Positions 7,003-13,935 of a stretch of 23,789 nt of DNA are shown here, in pieces; the stretch's first letter is position 1, and each line of letters opens with the position of its first letter. The notes beneath the pieces were generated by a model. The model was not told where the DNA came from, ran no database searches, and saw only the letters and a program-made list of their open reading frames with translations. Made by a program: the position numbers and the translations under genes. Source of the stretch: an uncultured Eubacteriales bacterium. Its GTDB lineage: Bacteria; Bacillota; Clostridia; Christensenellales; UMGS416. The stretch lies in assembly GCA_900542005.1 (NCBI GenBank), contig UQLW01000041.1:1-23789 (forward strand). Reading direction: 5' to 3'.

Positions 7003-8190
7003 ATGCGAGTCAATGCACATTATGCGGATCTTACGGACAGCTATCTTTTTTCCAGCATCGCCCATAAGGTTTCCAGCTACCAGCAGGCCCATCCTGAAGC
7101 CGATATCATTCGCCTGGGCATCGGCGACGTCACCCTGCCGCTTGCGCCCGTGGTGGTCGAGGCAATGAAGCAGGCGGTTATCGAAATGGGGCGCAGGGAA
7201 AGCTTCCATGGCTATGGGCCAGAGCAGGGATATGACTTCCTGCGCGAGGCGATTCGGGATTATTATGGCGAGCGGTCTATCCAGCTTGATATGGATGAAA
7301 TCTTTGTCAGCGATGGAGCCAAGAGTGACCTGGGAAATATTCTGGACCTCTTTGATAGGGAAAACCGCGTGCTGATCCCCGATCCTGTTTATCCGGTGTA
7401 TGTGGATACCAACGTCATGGCAGGGCGGAAGGTGGCCTACCTCAACGCCACTGCCTCCAACGGCTTCCTTCCGCTGCCGGATCCGGGCTTGAAGGCGGAT
7501 CTTATCTATTTGTGTTCGCCCAATAATCCCACCGGCGCGGTCTATAGCCGGGAAGGGCTGAAATCATGGGTGGATTTCGCGCTCAGCCAGGGAGCGCTGA
7601 TCCTCTTTGACGCGGCCTATGAGGCCTTTGTTGCCGATCCCACGCTGCCTCGCAGCATCTATGAAATCGAAGGGGCCCGGGGATGCGCAATCGAATTTGC
7701 TTCCTTCTCCAAAACAGCGGGCTTCACCGGCGTGCGCTGCGGCTACACCGTCGTGCCCAAGGAGCTTGTCTTTGGCGGCGCAAGCCTCAACAGGATGTGG
7801 TTGCGCCGTCAGACTACGAAATTCAACGGCGTATCCTATGTGGTGCAGCGCGGCGCCGCCGCCGTGTTCACCCCGCAGGGGAAGCGGGAAATTGCAGCCG
7901 CGCTTGCCTATTACCGCGAGAACGCGCGGGTTATCGCCCAGGCGCTGGATGCTATAGGGATGATGTATACCGGCGGAAAGAATTCGCCCTATATCTGGAT
8001 GCAGTGCCCGGAGGGCATGACCAGCTGGCGCTTTTTTGACCGGATGCTGGATGAAGCCCATGTGGTAGGGACGCCTGGAGCGGGCTTTGGCGCCAATGGA
8101 GAGGGCTTCTTCCGGCTTACGGCCTTTGGCGACCAGGAGCGGACGCGTCAGGCCGTGTCCCGGCTGCAGGCGATGCTGGGCGGGCGTTAA
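7003..8190 (+). CDS. dapL: LL-diaminopimelate aminotransferase
   Basis: A PLP enzyme of aminotransferase fold I that converts tetrahydrodipicolinate and glutamate directly to LL-diaminopimelate, bypassing the acylated DapD/DapC/DapE steps. Its 395 residues match the usual DapL length. Family marks are the N-terminus YADLTDSYLFSSIAHKV, IRLGIGDVTLPL, GYGPEQGYDFLREAI, SDGAKSDLGNI, PDPVYPVYVD, CSPNNPTGAV and the PLP lysine in SFSKTAGFTGVRCGY (Lys237). AAGGAGG at 6985-6991 precedes the ATG by 11 nt, and only 6 nt separate it from the PyrG-NadE stop, so the three genes form one operon. Its 3' end overlaps the convergent membrane gene by 74 nt. The closest alternative is another class I/II aminotransferase, but the dapF context and motifs favour DapL. 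Confidence 0.95.
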   Translation: MRVNAHYADLTDSYLFSSIAHKVSSYQQAHPEADIIRLGIGDVTLPLAPVVVEAMKQAVIEMGRRESFHGYGPEQGYDFLREAIRDYYGERSIQLDMDEIFVSDGAKSDLGNILDLFDRENRVLIPDPVYPVYVDTNVMAGRKVAYLNATASNGFLPLPDPGLKADLIYLCSPNNPTGAVYSREGLKSWVDFALSQGALILFDAAYEAFVADPTLPRSIYEIEGARGCAIEFASFSKTAGFTGVRCGYTVVPKELVFGGASLNRMWLRRQTTKFNGVSYVVQRGAAAVFTPQGKREIAAALAYYRENARVIAQALDAIGMMYTGGKNSPYIWMQCPEGMTSWRFFDRMLDEAHVVGTPGAGFGANGEGFFRLTAFGDQERTRQAVSRLQAMLGGR

Positions 8191-8560
8191 GCCTGCGGTC
8201 CAACCAGCTGGCCAGGGCGCAGGCGGGTATGGCCAGCAGCAGCCAAAGGAAGCAGAAAAGAGGGCAAATCTGTCCCCAGAGATTCAGGCGGTTGGCCGAA
8301 TAGTCCCATACGGCCCAGCCCAGGCGCAGGTTTACCAGGCACCCCGTGGCCAGCTCCAGCAGGGAAACGGCCGCCGCGCACAGCAGATAACGCACCATAC
8401 GGGGGACGGGGAGGCGGTTAATCCATCCGATGCACAAAAAGCACAGCCCGCCCAACAGCACCATAGTCCAATGGGTATGTCCACGCCAGAGGATCTCGAT
8501 GATCCCATAGCCGATGGAGCCCAGCATCCCGAAGCATCCCGCCCGAAGCAAGCCGCGCAT
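8117..8560 (-). CDS. Small CmpB-like membrane protein (putative ABC transporter permease family)
   Basis: A 147-residue protein with about four hydrophobic segments and a basic, Pro/Ala-rich tail. The stretch GWAVWDYSANRLNLWGQICP followed by a long Trp/Leu-rich helix resembles the bacterial family annotated as putative ABC transporter permease (CmpB type), whose function is not established. ATG at 8560 has GGGAGG 8 nt upstream on the minus strand. The last 74 nt overlap the 3' end of dapL in the opposite direction, so the two mRNAs can pair. No transporter ATPase is next to it on this strand. The family call is moderate and I assign no function. Confidence 0.7.
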   Translation of the reverse strand: MRGLLRAGCFGMLGSIGYGIIEILWRGHTHWTMVLLGGLCFLCIGWINRLPVPRMVRYLLCAAAVSLLELATGCLVNLRLGWAVWDYSANRLNLWGQICPLFCFLWLLLAIPACALASWLDRRLNARPASPAAGTRPDASAPGRQRP

Positions 8561-8645
8561 ATCCGTCGCCTCCCTTTGTTTTTAGATAGCCTGCCTTCAA
8601 GCGGCCAGTTTCATGCTCCGCACAGCCATTGCGCATCCCTTTCAA

Positions 8646-8654
8646 ATTATACCA
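8646..8654 (-). promoter_or_regulatory. Extended -10 promoter element for the CmpB-like gene
   Basis: On the minus strand the sequence reads TGGTATAAT, an extended -10 box, about 85 nt before the start codon at 8560. No good -35 box is seen 17 nt upstream. It lies back to back with the promoter of the ABC exporter. The gene-free stretch 8561-8923 (363 nt) holds this promoter, the exporter promoter, an operator-like repeat and a structured leader; nothing else was recognised in it. Confidence 0.5.
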
Positions 8655-8730
8655 GCCCATCAAGCGCGCATGGTCACGCAGGGGGAAAGGGCAGGCCCGC
8701 TATGGACAAAAGCGACCTTTTGACTTTGCA

Positions 8731-8759
8731 TTGACAGCATCCGGCCGATCCCGTATAAT
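8731..8759 (+). promoter_or_regulatory. Consensus sigma-A promoter of the ABC exporter
   Basis: TTGACA (8731-8736), a 17-nt spacer and TATAAT (8754-8759) give a perfect match to the housekeeping consensus. Transcription should start near 8766, producing a leader of about 158 nt before the ATG at 8924. Such a strong promoter followed by a repeat and a terminator implies that expression is held back downstream of initiation. Confidence 0.88.
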
Positions 8760-8762
8760 ACA

Positions 8763-8780
8763 ATCCAAAATTGTTTGGAT
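8763..8780 (+). promoter_or_regulatory. Operator-like inverted repeat at the transcription start
   Basis: ATCCAAA (8763-8769) and TTTGGAT (8774-8780) are perfect inverted copies separated by ATTG. The repeat covers the expected start site of the consensus promoter, a typical place for a repressor to block initiation. It could also be a hairpin at the 5' end of the RNA. No regulator gene is adjacent. Confidence 0.45.
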
Positions 8781-8898
8781 GATAAAGGATGGGAATCCCC
8801 GGCGCCGGATGCCGTACAAAGGATGGAACCGCCGTTTCGGCGAAACGGTAGAGCACGGCTCGCAGGCCTTTACGGCGTAGTAAGCCGTGCTCTTTTTT
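8766..8898 (+). ncRNA. Structured leader RNA, possible riboswitch or attenuator
   Basis: The expected transcript of about 130 nt ends at an intrinsic terminator just before the ABC ATPase gene. It holds CCGG-CG-CCGG (8799-8808), a 7-bp hairpin CCGTTTC/GAAACGG with loop GGC (8832-8848) and the terminator stem. The element AAAGGATGG occurs twice (8784-8792 and 8818-8826). The first copy, GGATGGGAA (8787-8795), is perfectly complementary to TTCCCATCC (8897-8905) just past the terminator stem, and GGATGG of the second copy (8821-8826) can also pair there. These competing pairings are what a switch needs. I could not match it to a known riboswitch class by eye; a stand-alone small RNA is the alternative. 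Confidence 0.5.
8850..8898 (+). terminator. Intrinsic terminator in the leader of the ABC exporter
   Basis: AGAGCACGGCT (8850-8860) pairs perfectly with AGCCGTGCTCT (8883-8893), followed by TTTTTT (8893-8898). It lies between a consensus promoter and the start codon at 8924, so unless it is bypassed most transcripts should stop before the ABC genes. Confidence 0.85.
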
Positions 8899-8923
8899 CC
8901 CATCCCAAAGAAAGGAAGCCATC

Positions 8924-9631
8924 ATGCAACTCATCATTGAGCACCTGGCCAAATCGTATGATAAAAGGCAAGTCCTGCGCGATATCGATTTTGCCTTTGA
9001 CAGCGGTAAGATTTATGGCCTGCTGGGGCGCAACGGAGCGGGGAAGACCACCCTCTTTAACTGCCTGAACCGGGATATCAAAGCGGACAGCGGCAGCTTC
9101 AGCCTCATGCAGGACGGACAGCGCCGGACCGTATCCGCCGATGATGTCGGCTATGTACCCTCTACCCCGACAGTGCCGGAATTCCTGACAGGGAGGGAAT
9201 TTCTCAAATTCTTTCTGGAGATCAACGAGGGGAAGATCCTGGATCCGCAGCCGCTGGACGCATACTTTGATGAGATACGAATCAGCCCGGAGGACAGGGA
9301 TAAGCTGCTGAAAGACTATTCCCACGGCATGAAAAATAAAATGCAGATGCTCATCAACATGATCTACCGCCCCAATATCCTGCTGCTGGATGAGCCGCTC
9401 ACCTCGCTTGATGTGGTCGTAGCCGAGGAGATGAAGCTATTGCTTCGGCGGCTTAAGGCGGGGCGCATCACCATCTTTTCCACTCACATCATGGATCTCG
9501 CCCTGGATCTATGCGATGAGATCGTGCTGCTGAACCATGGTGAGCTGGAGGTGGTCGATAAGGCTAACCTGGATCAATCCGCCTTTAAAGATAAAATTCT
9601 TGCGGCGCTGAGGGATGAAGCGCATGAATAA
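8924..9631 (+). CDS. ABC transporter ATP-binding protein (exporter type)
   Basis: A 235-residue nucleotide-binding subunit. Walker A is GRNGAGKT, the Q-loop region is weak, the signature motif is degenerate (DYSHGMKNKMQ instead of LSGGQ), Walker B is NILLLDEPLTSLD and the switch His is in FSTHIMD. The YSHGMK form is common in ABC-2 exporters of antibiotics, peptides and Na+. A GGAAG site lies before the ATG at 8924. It overlaps the permease gene by 8 nt, so the pair forms one transporter; no substrate-binding protein is present, which fits export. Expression should depend on the leader terminator just upstream. The substrate cannot be read from the sequence. Confidence 0.93.
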   Translation: MQLIIEHLAKSYDKRQVLRDIDFAFDSGKIYGLLGRNGAGKTTLFNCLNRDIKADSGSFSLMQDGQRRTVSADDVGYVPSTPTVPEFLTGREFLKFFLEINEGKILDPQPLDAYFDEIRISPEDRDKLLKDYSHGMKNKMQMLINMIYRPNILLLDEPLTSLDVVVAEEMKLLLRRLKAGRITIFSTHIMDLALDLCDEIVLLNHGELEVVDKANLDQSAFKDKILAALRDEAHE

Positions 9632-11198
9632 TATACTGTTTCTTTCCTTCTCGCTGCGCAATACCTATCAGGTCAACAGCATATTATACGCCCTCAAGCA
9701 GATCCCCCTGGTCAAGCGCCTGCTGCCGGCTTCGCTGTACCGCTCGCGGGGGCTGAAGGTCTTTGCCCATGTGTTGGCTGTCCTGTGGGAAATCGCCTCG
9801 GCCTTTCTGGGGAAAGCGTTATATTTTCTTACCATGATTGCCGGAGCCGGTATGCTCTATGACGAAGGATTGCCGCCGGGCGCTTTGATGCTGCATATGC
9901 TCTTTTTTCTCACCGTAATCGGCGCCTTTATGAATACCTATATCTTCAACCCCACCAAGGATAAGTACTATGCCATGCTTTTGATGCGCATGGATGCCCG
10001 CAGCTATACCTTGGTCAATTATGGCTATGCCATGGTGAAGGTGTGGGTGGGATTTTTGCCCTTTGCGCTTCTATTTGGGCGGGCGGCGTCTCTTCCCCTG
10101 TGGCTCTGCCTGCTGATCCCCTGCTTTGTCGCAGGCCTCAAGCTGGTGGTTACTGCCTTTTCCCTCAGGCGTTTCATCCGTACCGGCGACGCTGTTAATG
10201 AAAACAAGCTGACGCGGCTGGGGTGGGGGATGGTGGGCCTGCTGCTGGCGGCTGCCTATGGCTTACCCGCTTTGGGCCTGCTGCTGCCGCTGCCGGTTAC
10301 AGCGGCCCTGATGGGCGCGGCGGCGCTGGCCGGCCTGGCCGCTTGCAGGACGATCATTCGCTTCCAGGCATACCGGGACATCTATCAGCAGATCTTGCCG
10401 CAGACCCTCAACCACACCGAGCAGGCCCGCGCTGCCGTCCAGCAGCAGAGCCGGCGCATGATCTCTGCCGATATCCACATCACCAGCCGGCGCAAGGGCT
10501 TTGAGTATCTCAATGAACTCTTCATCCGGCGTCATCGCCGGCTTCTCTGGCAGGCTGCTGTACGCATTGCAGCGGTTTGCTTCTTTCTCATCTTGGGCGC
10601 GCTTTTGGCCTTCTGGCTCCAACCTGCGGCTGCTCAGGTTGTCAACCGGCTGCTGATGCGCTATCTGCCCTATTTTGTCTTTATTATGTATGCGATTAAC
10701 CGGGGTACAGGGTTCACCCAAGCGCTTTTTATGAACTGCGACCATAGCCTCTTGACCTATCCCTTCTATAAGCAGCCGCGGATGATCCTGGCCCTGTTTC
10801 AAATCCGGCTGCGGGAAATTATCAAGGTCAATCTGCTGCCGGCGGCGGTCATCGGCGTCGGCCTGGCTACGCTGCTCTACGCCTCCGGCGGGACAGAGGA
10901 GCCGCTGCATTATGCCGTCCTGATTGTCTCCATTCTGTCGATGAGCGTATTCTTCTCGGTGCATTATTTAACCATCTATTATCTGCTGCAGCCCTACAAT
11001 GCCGCGACAGAGGTGAAAAGCGGCACCTATCAGCTGGTGCTTTCCGCAACCTATCTGGTTTGTTTTTACCTTATGCGCCTTGAAATGCCGACGATGGTCT
11101 TTGGGTTGATGACGATCGCCTTCTGCGCTGGATACTGTGCGGTTGCTTGCGCCCTGGTCTATAAGCTGGCGCCCAAGACCTTCCGGCTGCGCCTATAG
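9624..11198 (+). CDS. ABC-2 type transporter permease, large multi-pass membrane protein
   Basis: Partner of the ATPase encoded just upstream. The start at 9624 is chosen because GAGGG (9610-9614) is 9 nt away; an in-frame ATG at 9615 has no spaced site. It has 524 residues with roughly a dozen hydrophobic segments in two groups (about 50-245 and 310-520), split by a basic cytoplasmic-looking stretch near 250-300 that contains ISADIHITSRRKGFEYLNEL. The long Leu/Ala/Tyr-rich helices resemble large single-chain permeases of uncharacterised Gram-positive exporters. I recognise no substrate signature. Three hairpins follow the stop codon. Possible roles such as peptide or drug export are inference from the architecture only. 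Confidence 0.85.
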   Translation: MNNILFLSFSLRNTYQVNSILYALKQIPLVKRLLPASLYRSRGLKVFAHVLAVLWEIASAFLGKALYFLTMIAGAGMLYDEGLPPGALMLHMLFFLTVIGAFMNTYIFNPTKDKYYAMLLMRMDARSYTLVNYGYAMVKVWVGFLPFALLFGRAASLPLWLCLLIPCFVAGLKLVVTAFSLRRFIRTGDAVNENKLTRLGWGMVGLLLAAAYGLPALGLLLPLPVTAALMGAAALAGLAACRTIIRFQAYRDIYQQILPQTLNHTEQARAAVQQQSRRMISADIHITSRRKGFEYLNELFIRRHRRLLWQAAVRIAAVCFFLILGALLAFWLQPAAAQVVNRLLMRYLPYFVFIMYAINRGTGFTQALFMNCDHSLLTYPFYKQPRMILALFQIRLREIIKVNLLPAAVIGVGLATLLYASGGTEEPLHYAVLIVSILSMSVFFSVHYLTIYYLLQPYNAATEVKSGTYQLVLSATYLVCFYLMRLEMPTMVFGLMTIAFCAGYCAVACALVYKLAPKTFRLRL

Positions 11199-11217
11199 CA
11201 GGAGGGATAAAGGGGAA

Positions 11218-11246
11218 GGGAGGCCCCGCGGGACGCGGCGCCTCCC
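11218..11246 (+). repeat. GC-rich hairpin after the exporter operon
   Basis: GGGAGGC-C-CCGCG (11218-11230) pairs with CGCGG-C-GCCTCCC (11234-11246) around the loop GGA, 12 pairs with one C-C mismatch. No T-run follows, so it may protect the mRNA 3' end rather than terminate. Confidence 0.5.
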
Positions 11247-11275
11247 CATGACGCTTTGCGTAAATCCGCATCTGG

Positions 11276-11303
11276 AGAAGCGGCGGGTCCGTTTTCCGCT
11301 TCT
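11276..11303. repeat. Second hairpin in the convergent intergenic region
   Basis: AGAAGCGG (11276-11283) pairs perfectly with CCGCTTCT (11296-11303). It lies between the GC-rich hairpin and the palindromic terminator. There is no strong T-run on either side. Confidence 0.4.
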
Positions 11304-11309
11304 TCCAAG

Positions 11310-11347
11310 AAAAAACAGACGTGTACCGCGGTACACGTCTGTTTTTT
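11310..11347. terminator. Perfectly palindromic bidirectional terminator
   Basis: A 38-nt perfect palindrome: six A, CAGACGTGTACCG (11316-11328), CGGTACACGTCTG (11329-11341), six T. Read on either strand it gives a stem followed by six T, ideal for stopping both the exporter operon and the convergent amino acid importer operon. Confidence 0.9.
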
Positions 11348-11352
11348 GAAGT

Positions 11353-11373
11353 AAAAAAGGCGGCTGCCGCCTT
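11353..11373 (-). terminator. Intrinsic terminator of the amino acid importer operon
   Basis: On the minus strand AAGGCGG-CAG-CCGCCTT is followed by TTTT. Its 5' arm overlaps the stop codon of the ATPase gene, so termination occurs immediately after the coding region. The palindromic terminator further on acts as a back-up. Confidence 0.7.
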
Positions 11374-12139
11374 ACCGGTCGTTCAGCTTGCCTAAAAAGG
11401 CCATCATTCGGGCGTTATCGCTTTGCCCAAAGATTTGCTGCGGCGTTCCTTCGGCCTGGATCTCGCCCTGATCCATAAAAATGATCCGGTCTGATACGTC
11501 GCGGGCAAAGCTCATTTCATGGGTTACAATGACCATCGTCATATGCATAGCCGCAAGGTCCCGGATCACCTTCAGCACTTCTCCGGTAAGCTCCGGATCC
11601 AGCGCGCTGGTCGGCTCGTCAAAGAAAAGCACCTCTGGATCCAGCGCCAGCGCCCGGGTAATCGATACCCGCTGCGCCTGTCCGCCGGATAGCTGGTAGG
11701 GGTAGGCATCCGCCTTATCGGCCAGGCTCATTTTGGCCAGAAGCTCCATTGCCCGATCGGTAGCCTGCTTGCGCTCCATTTTCAGTACGCGCATAGGCGC
11801 TTCGATCACGTTTTGCAAAATGCTCAGGTGCGGAAAGAGGTTGAAGCTTTGAAAGACGAGCCCTACCTTGAGCTGAATGGCCCGCTGCTCCTTTTTGGGA
11901 GCGTACCGGCAGCCGCCATCGGGACCGGAAGGCTCGCATAGCGTCATGCCGCACACCTCAATCCGACCGCTGTCGGCCTGCTCCAGTTGGTTTATGCAGC
12001 GAAGCAATGTGGATTTCCCGGAACCGGAGGGGCCAATGATGCTGAGCACCTCGCCCTTTTCTACCGAAAAAGAGATGTCGCGCAGCACCTCTACTTCGCC
12101 GAAGGATTTGGCTAATCCTGTCACCTTAATCATACTCAT
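11372..12139 (-). CDS. Polar amino acid ABC transporter ATP-binding protein (GlnQ/HisP-like)
   Basis: A 255-residue importer ATPase with all core motifs intact: Walker A IGPSGSGKSTLLRC, Q-loop VFQSFNLFPHLSILQNV, signature YQLSGGQAQRVSI, Walker B EVLFFDEPTSALDPE and the switch His in VIVTHEMSFARDV. The FQSFNLFPH stretch is typical of the polar amino acid uptake family. Compared with GlnQ it carries a short Cys- and Gly-containing insertion before the Q-loop (CEPSGPDGGCRYAPKKEQ). GAGGAGG lies 7 nt before the ATG, and the permease stop is 15 nt upstream, so it is the last gene of the importer operon. The specific amino acid is not readable. Confidence 0.95.
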   Translation of the reverse strand: MSMIKVTGLAKSFGEVEVLRDISFSVEKGEVLSIIGPSGSGKSTLLRCINQLEQADSGRIEVCGMTLCEPSGPDGGCRYAPKKEQRAIQLKVGLVFQSFNLFPHLSILQNVIEAPMRVLKMERKQATDRAMELLAKMSLADKADAYPYQLSGGQAQRVSITRALALDPEVLFFDEPTSALDPELTGEVLKVIRDLAAMHMTMVIVTHEMSFARDVSDRIIFMDQGEIQAEGTPQQIFGQSDNARMMAFLGKLNDR

Positions 12140-12154
12140 GGGATGCCCTCCTCT

Positions 12155-12796
12155 CTAGCGGTAGTAGCTGAGCCGCTTCTCCATCAGGTGGAAGCACTGC
12201 TCGACGATGTAATTCAGCACCAGGTAAAAGATGCCGGCAATCACGATGGGCACGGTGGAAAAGGCCCGGCTTTGCGCGTTCTGGGCCAGCCGGAAGAGCT
12301 CCATCACGCCGATGGTCTGAGCCAGCGCGGTATCCTTGACCAGGGTCATGAACTCGTTACCCATGGGGGGCAGGATGCGCTTGATCACCTGCGGCAGAAT
12401 GATACGGAAGAAGGTTTGAGACGATGTGAGCCCCAGAACCTTGGCGGCTTCATACTGGCCCTTAGGAATGGACTCAATGCCCGACCGGTAGATCTCGGCA
12501 AAGTAAGCCGCATAGTTCAGCGTAAAGGCAATGATCGCCGCCACAAACCGGTCATAATTCAGGCCGAAAAGGTAATAGGGGCCAAAATAGACGAACAGCA
12601 GCTGAAGGATCAGGGGCGTGCCGCGCATGACGAGCAGATAGATCTGCACTGGGATCCGGATCAGCCAGCATCTGGACATGCGGCCGAAGGCTACCAGCAG
12701 CCCTAGGGGCAGGGAAAAGAGCAGCGTCAAAAAGAATACCTTCAGCGTGACCAGCGTTGCTTCCAGCATCTGTGGGATCAATAAGCCTAGGTCCAT
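12155..12796 (-). CDS. Polar amino acid ABC transporter permease (GlnP/HisM-like)
   Basis: A 213-residue inner membrane subunit with about five transmembrane segments. The N-terminal region LEATLVTLKVFFLTLLFSLP is characteristic of the His/Glu/Gln/Arg permease family. The ATPase-coupling EAA loop is clear (GQYEAAKVLGLTSSQTFFRI, then ILPQVIKRILPPMGNEF), as is the family stretch YAAYFAEIYRSGIESIPKG. GGGAGGAG is placed just before the ATG at 12796. It lies between the substrate-binding lipoprotein and ATPase genes and probably works as a homodimer because no second permease is present. A hairpin upstream may lower its expression relative to the lipoprotein. Confidence 0.95.
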   Translation of the reverse strand: MDLGLLIPQMLEATLVTLKVFFLTLLFSLPLGLLVAFGRMSRCWLIRIPVQIYLLVMRGTPLILQLLFVYFGPYYLFGLNYDRFVAAIIAFTLNYAAYFAEIYRSGIESIPKGQYEAAKVLGLTSSQTFFRIILPQVIKRILPPMGNEFMTLVKDTALAQTIGVMELFRLAQNAQSRAFSTVPIVIAGIFYLVLNYIVEQCFHLMEKRLSYYR

Positions 12797-12815
12797 CTAA
12801 TCTCCTCCCAAAAGG

Positions 12816-12853
12816 GGGCGGAACCAGGCCCGCATCGGCCGTTGGCTCCGCCC
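12816..12853 (-). promoter_or_regulatory. Hairpin between the binding-protein and permease genes
   Basis: GGGCGGA (12816-12822) pairs with TCCGCCC (12847-12853), extended by CCA/TGG after a one-base bulge. On the minus strand it is followed by CCCTTTT, a weak terminator tail. Such hairpins commonly give more binding protein than membrane components from one transcript, by partial termination or by protecting the upstream mRNA. Confidence 0.5.
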
Positions 12854-12887
12854 GCTTCATATGGTGCGCTTTATTCGCGGCTACGAA

Positions 12888-13778
12888 TTACTGAATCTTG
12901 GTATTGTCCTTGCCGAACCATTTCTGGGTGATTTCGTTGAGCTTTCCATCCTTGGCCATTTCCTGCAGGGCTTCGTTGACCGCATTGGCCAGCGCCTCGT
13001 CACCCTTGCGGAAGCCAACGGCGTACTCCTCGGTGCTCAGCGTTTCTTCCAGCAGCTCGAAGGGCTTATTGTTGGTGGCGATATAGTAATTGGCCACCAC
13101 GTCGTCCATCAGCACCACGTCAACGCCGCCCATCTCCAGATCCATCAGCGCAGTCATGTTGTCCTTCAGGCCAACCACTTCGCCCAGCGTAGCCTTGAAA
13201 TCAGCCGCCTCGTCCAGCGCAGTGGCGGCGGTGGAGCCGCTCTGCAGGGCCAGCTTCTTGCCGGCCATATCCGCCAGGGTCTTGATGCCCGAATCATTCT
13301 TGACCACAAAGGCCATGGAATTATCGAGATAGGGGATGGAGAGGGTCATGTTCTGCTTGCGCTCATCGTCGATGGACATGCCGTTCCAGATGCAGTCGAT
13401 CTTCTTGGTGTTCAGCTCGTTTTCCTTGGCTGTCCAGTCAATCGGCTGAAGCTTGAGCTCCACGCCCAGGCGCTTGCATACTTCAGTAGCCAGGTCAATA
13501 TCATAGCCAACGATCTCGTTGTTTTCATCACGATAGCCCATCGGCGGGAAGGAATCATCCAGCCCCAGCACCAGGGTACCTTTATCCTGAACATAGGACA
13601 GGGAGCTGTCCCCTTCGCCATCGGCCGCTGCGGTGGTCGTTTCATCCTGCTGGGCCGCGGTGGTGGTCCCGGCAGGCGTGGTCGTGGTGGTGGCCGTGGT
13701 GCTGGTGCAGCCGGCAAAGACAGCCGTCATCATGAGGGCGATGGCCAGCAGCATCAGCCCAAGCGTTTTCTTCTTCAT
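12888..13778 (-). CDS. Amino acid ABC transporter substrate-binding lipoprotein
   Basis: A 296-residue family 3 solute-binding protein. The N-terminus has Lys residues, a hydrophobic helix and a lipobox ending AVFAGC, so Cys24 should be lipidated and hold the protein on the outer face of the membrane. A Thr- and Ala-rich, low-complexity linker of about 30 residues follows. The binding fold shows GTLVLGLDDSFPPMGYRDEN, GYDIDLATEVCKRLG, the ligand-site stretch WNGMSIDDERKQNM with the conserved Arg, and LALQSGSTA. GAGGAGG precedes the ATG at 13778. It is the first gene of the importer operon and has its own promoter. Cystine, glutamine or another polar amino acid is possible; I cannot choose. Confidence 0.95.
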   Translation of the reverse strand: MKKKTLGLMLLAIALMMTAVFAGCTSTTATTTTTPAGTTTAAQQDETTTAAADGEGDSSLSYVQDKGTLVLGLDDSFPPMGYRDENNEIVGYDIDLATEVCKRLGVELKLQPIDWTAKENELNTKKIDCIWNGMSIDDERKQNMTLSIPYLDNSMAFVVKNDSGIKTLADMAGKKLALQSGSTAATALDEAADFKATLGEVVGLKDNMTALMDLEMGGVDVVLMDDVVANYYIATNNKPFELLEETLSTEEYAVGFRKGDEALANAVNEALQEMAKDGKLNEITQKWFGKDNTKIQ

Positions 13779-13805
13779 GGGATCCTCCTCAAAGTTGATA
13801 GAGGT

Positions 13806-13834
13806 ATTTTATTACATTATCGCACTAAAGTAAA
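13806..13834 (-). promoter_or_regulatory. Promoter of the amino acid importer operon
   Basis: On the minus strand TTTACT (-35, 13829-13834) is separated by 17 nt from TAAAAT (-10, 13806-13811), about 28 nt before the lipoprotein start codon. The stretch is much more A+T-rich than its surroundings. I saw no clear promoter for the divergent deacetylase gene in the same 157-nt gap. Confidence 0.6.
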
Positions 13835-13935
13835 GGGGGTAAGCGTAAATTTCCTCCTGTGCCGGTGAAAATGCCCCTGGCGCTGTCATGGACGGGCCGG
13901 GACGGGCATACCCTTGGAGTAAAGGAGGATGGACG

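Noticed and set aside
8760..8925. Assignment of the leader to a named riboswitch (c-di-GMP, ykkC, yybP-ykoY, fluoride, T-box, THF)
   Set aside because: None of the conserved core sequences that I can recall is present, so it is left unclassified.
12861..13868. A 335-codon open frame on the plus strand opposite the substrate-binding lipoprotein
   Set aside because: Antisense shadow of a clear family 3 binding protein; the product has low-complexity Gly/Arg stretches from the Thr/Ala linker.
13888..13935. Earlier start for the deacetylase
   Set aside because: No ribosome binding site precedes it, whereas AAGGAGG is ideally placed for 13936, where the expected Lys-rich N-terminus and membrane anchor begin.
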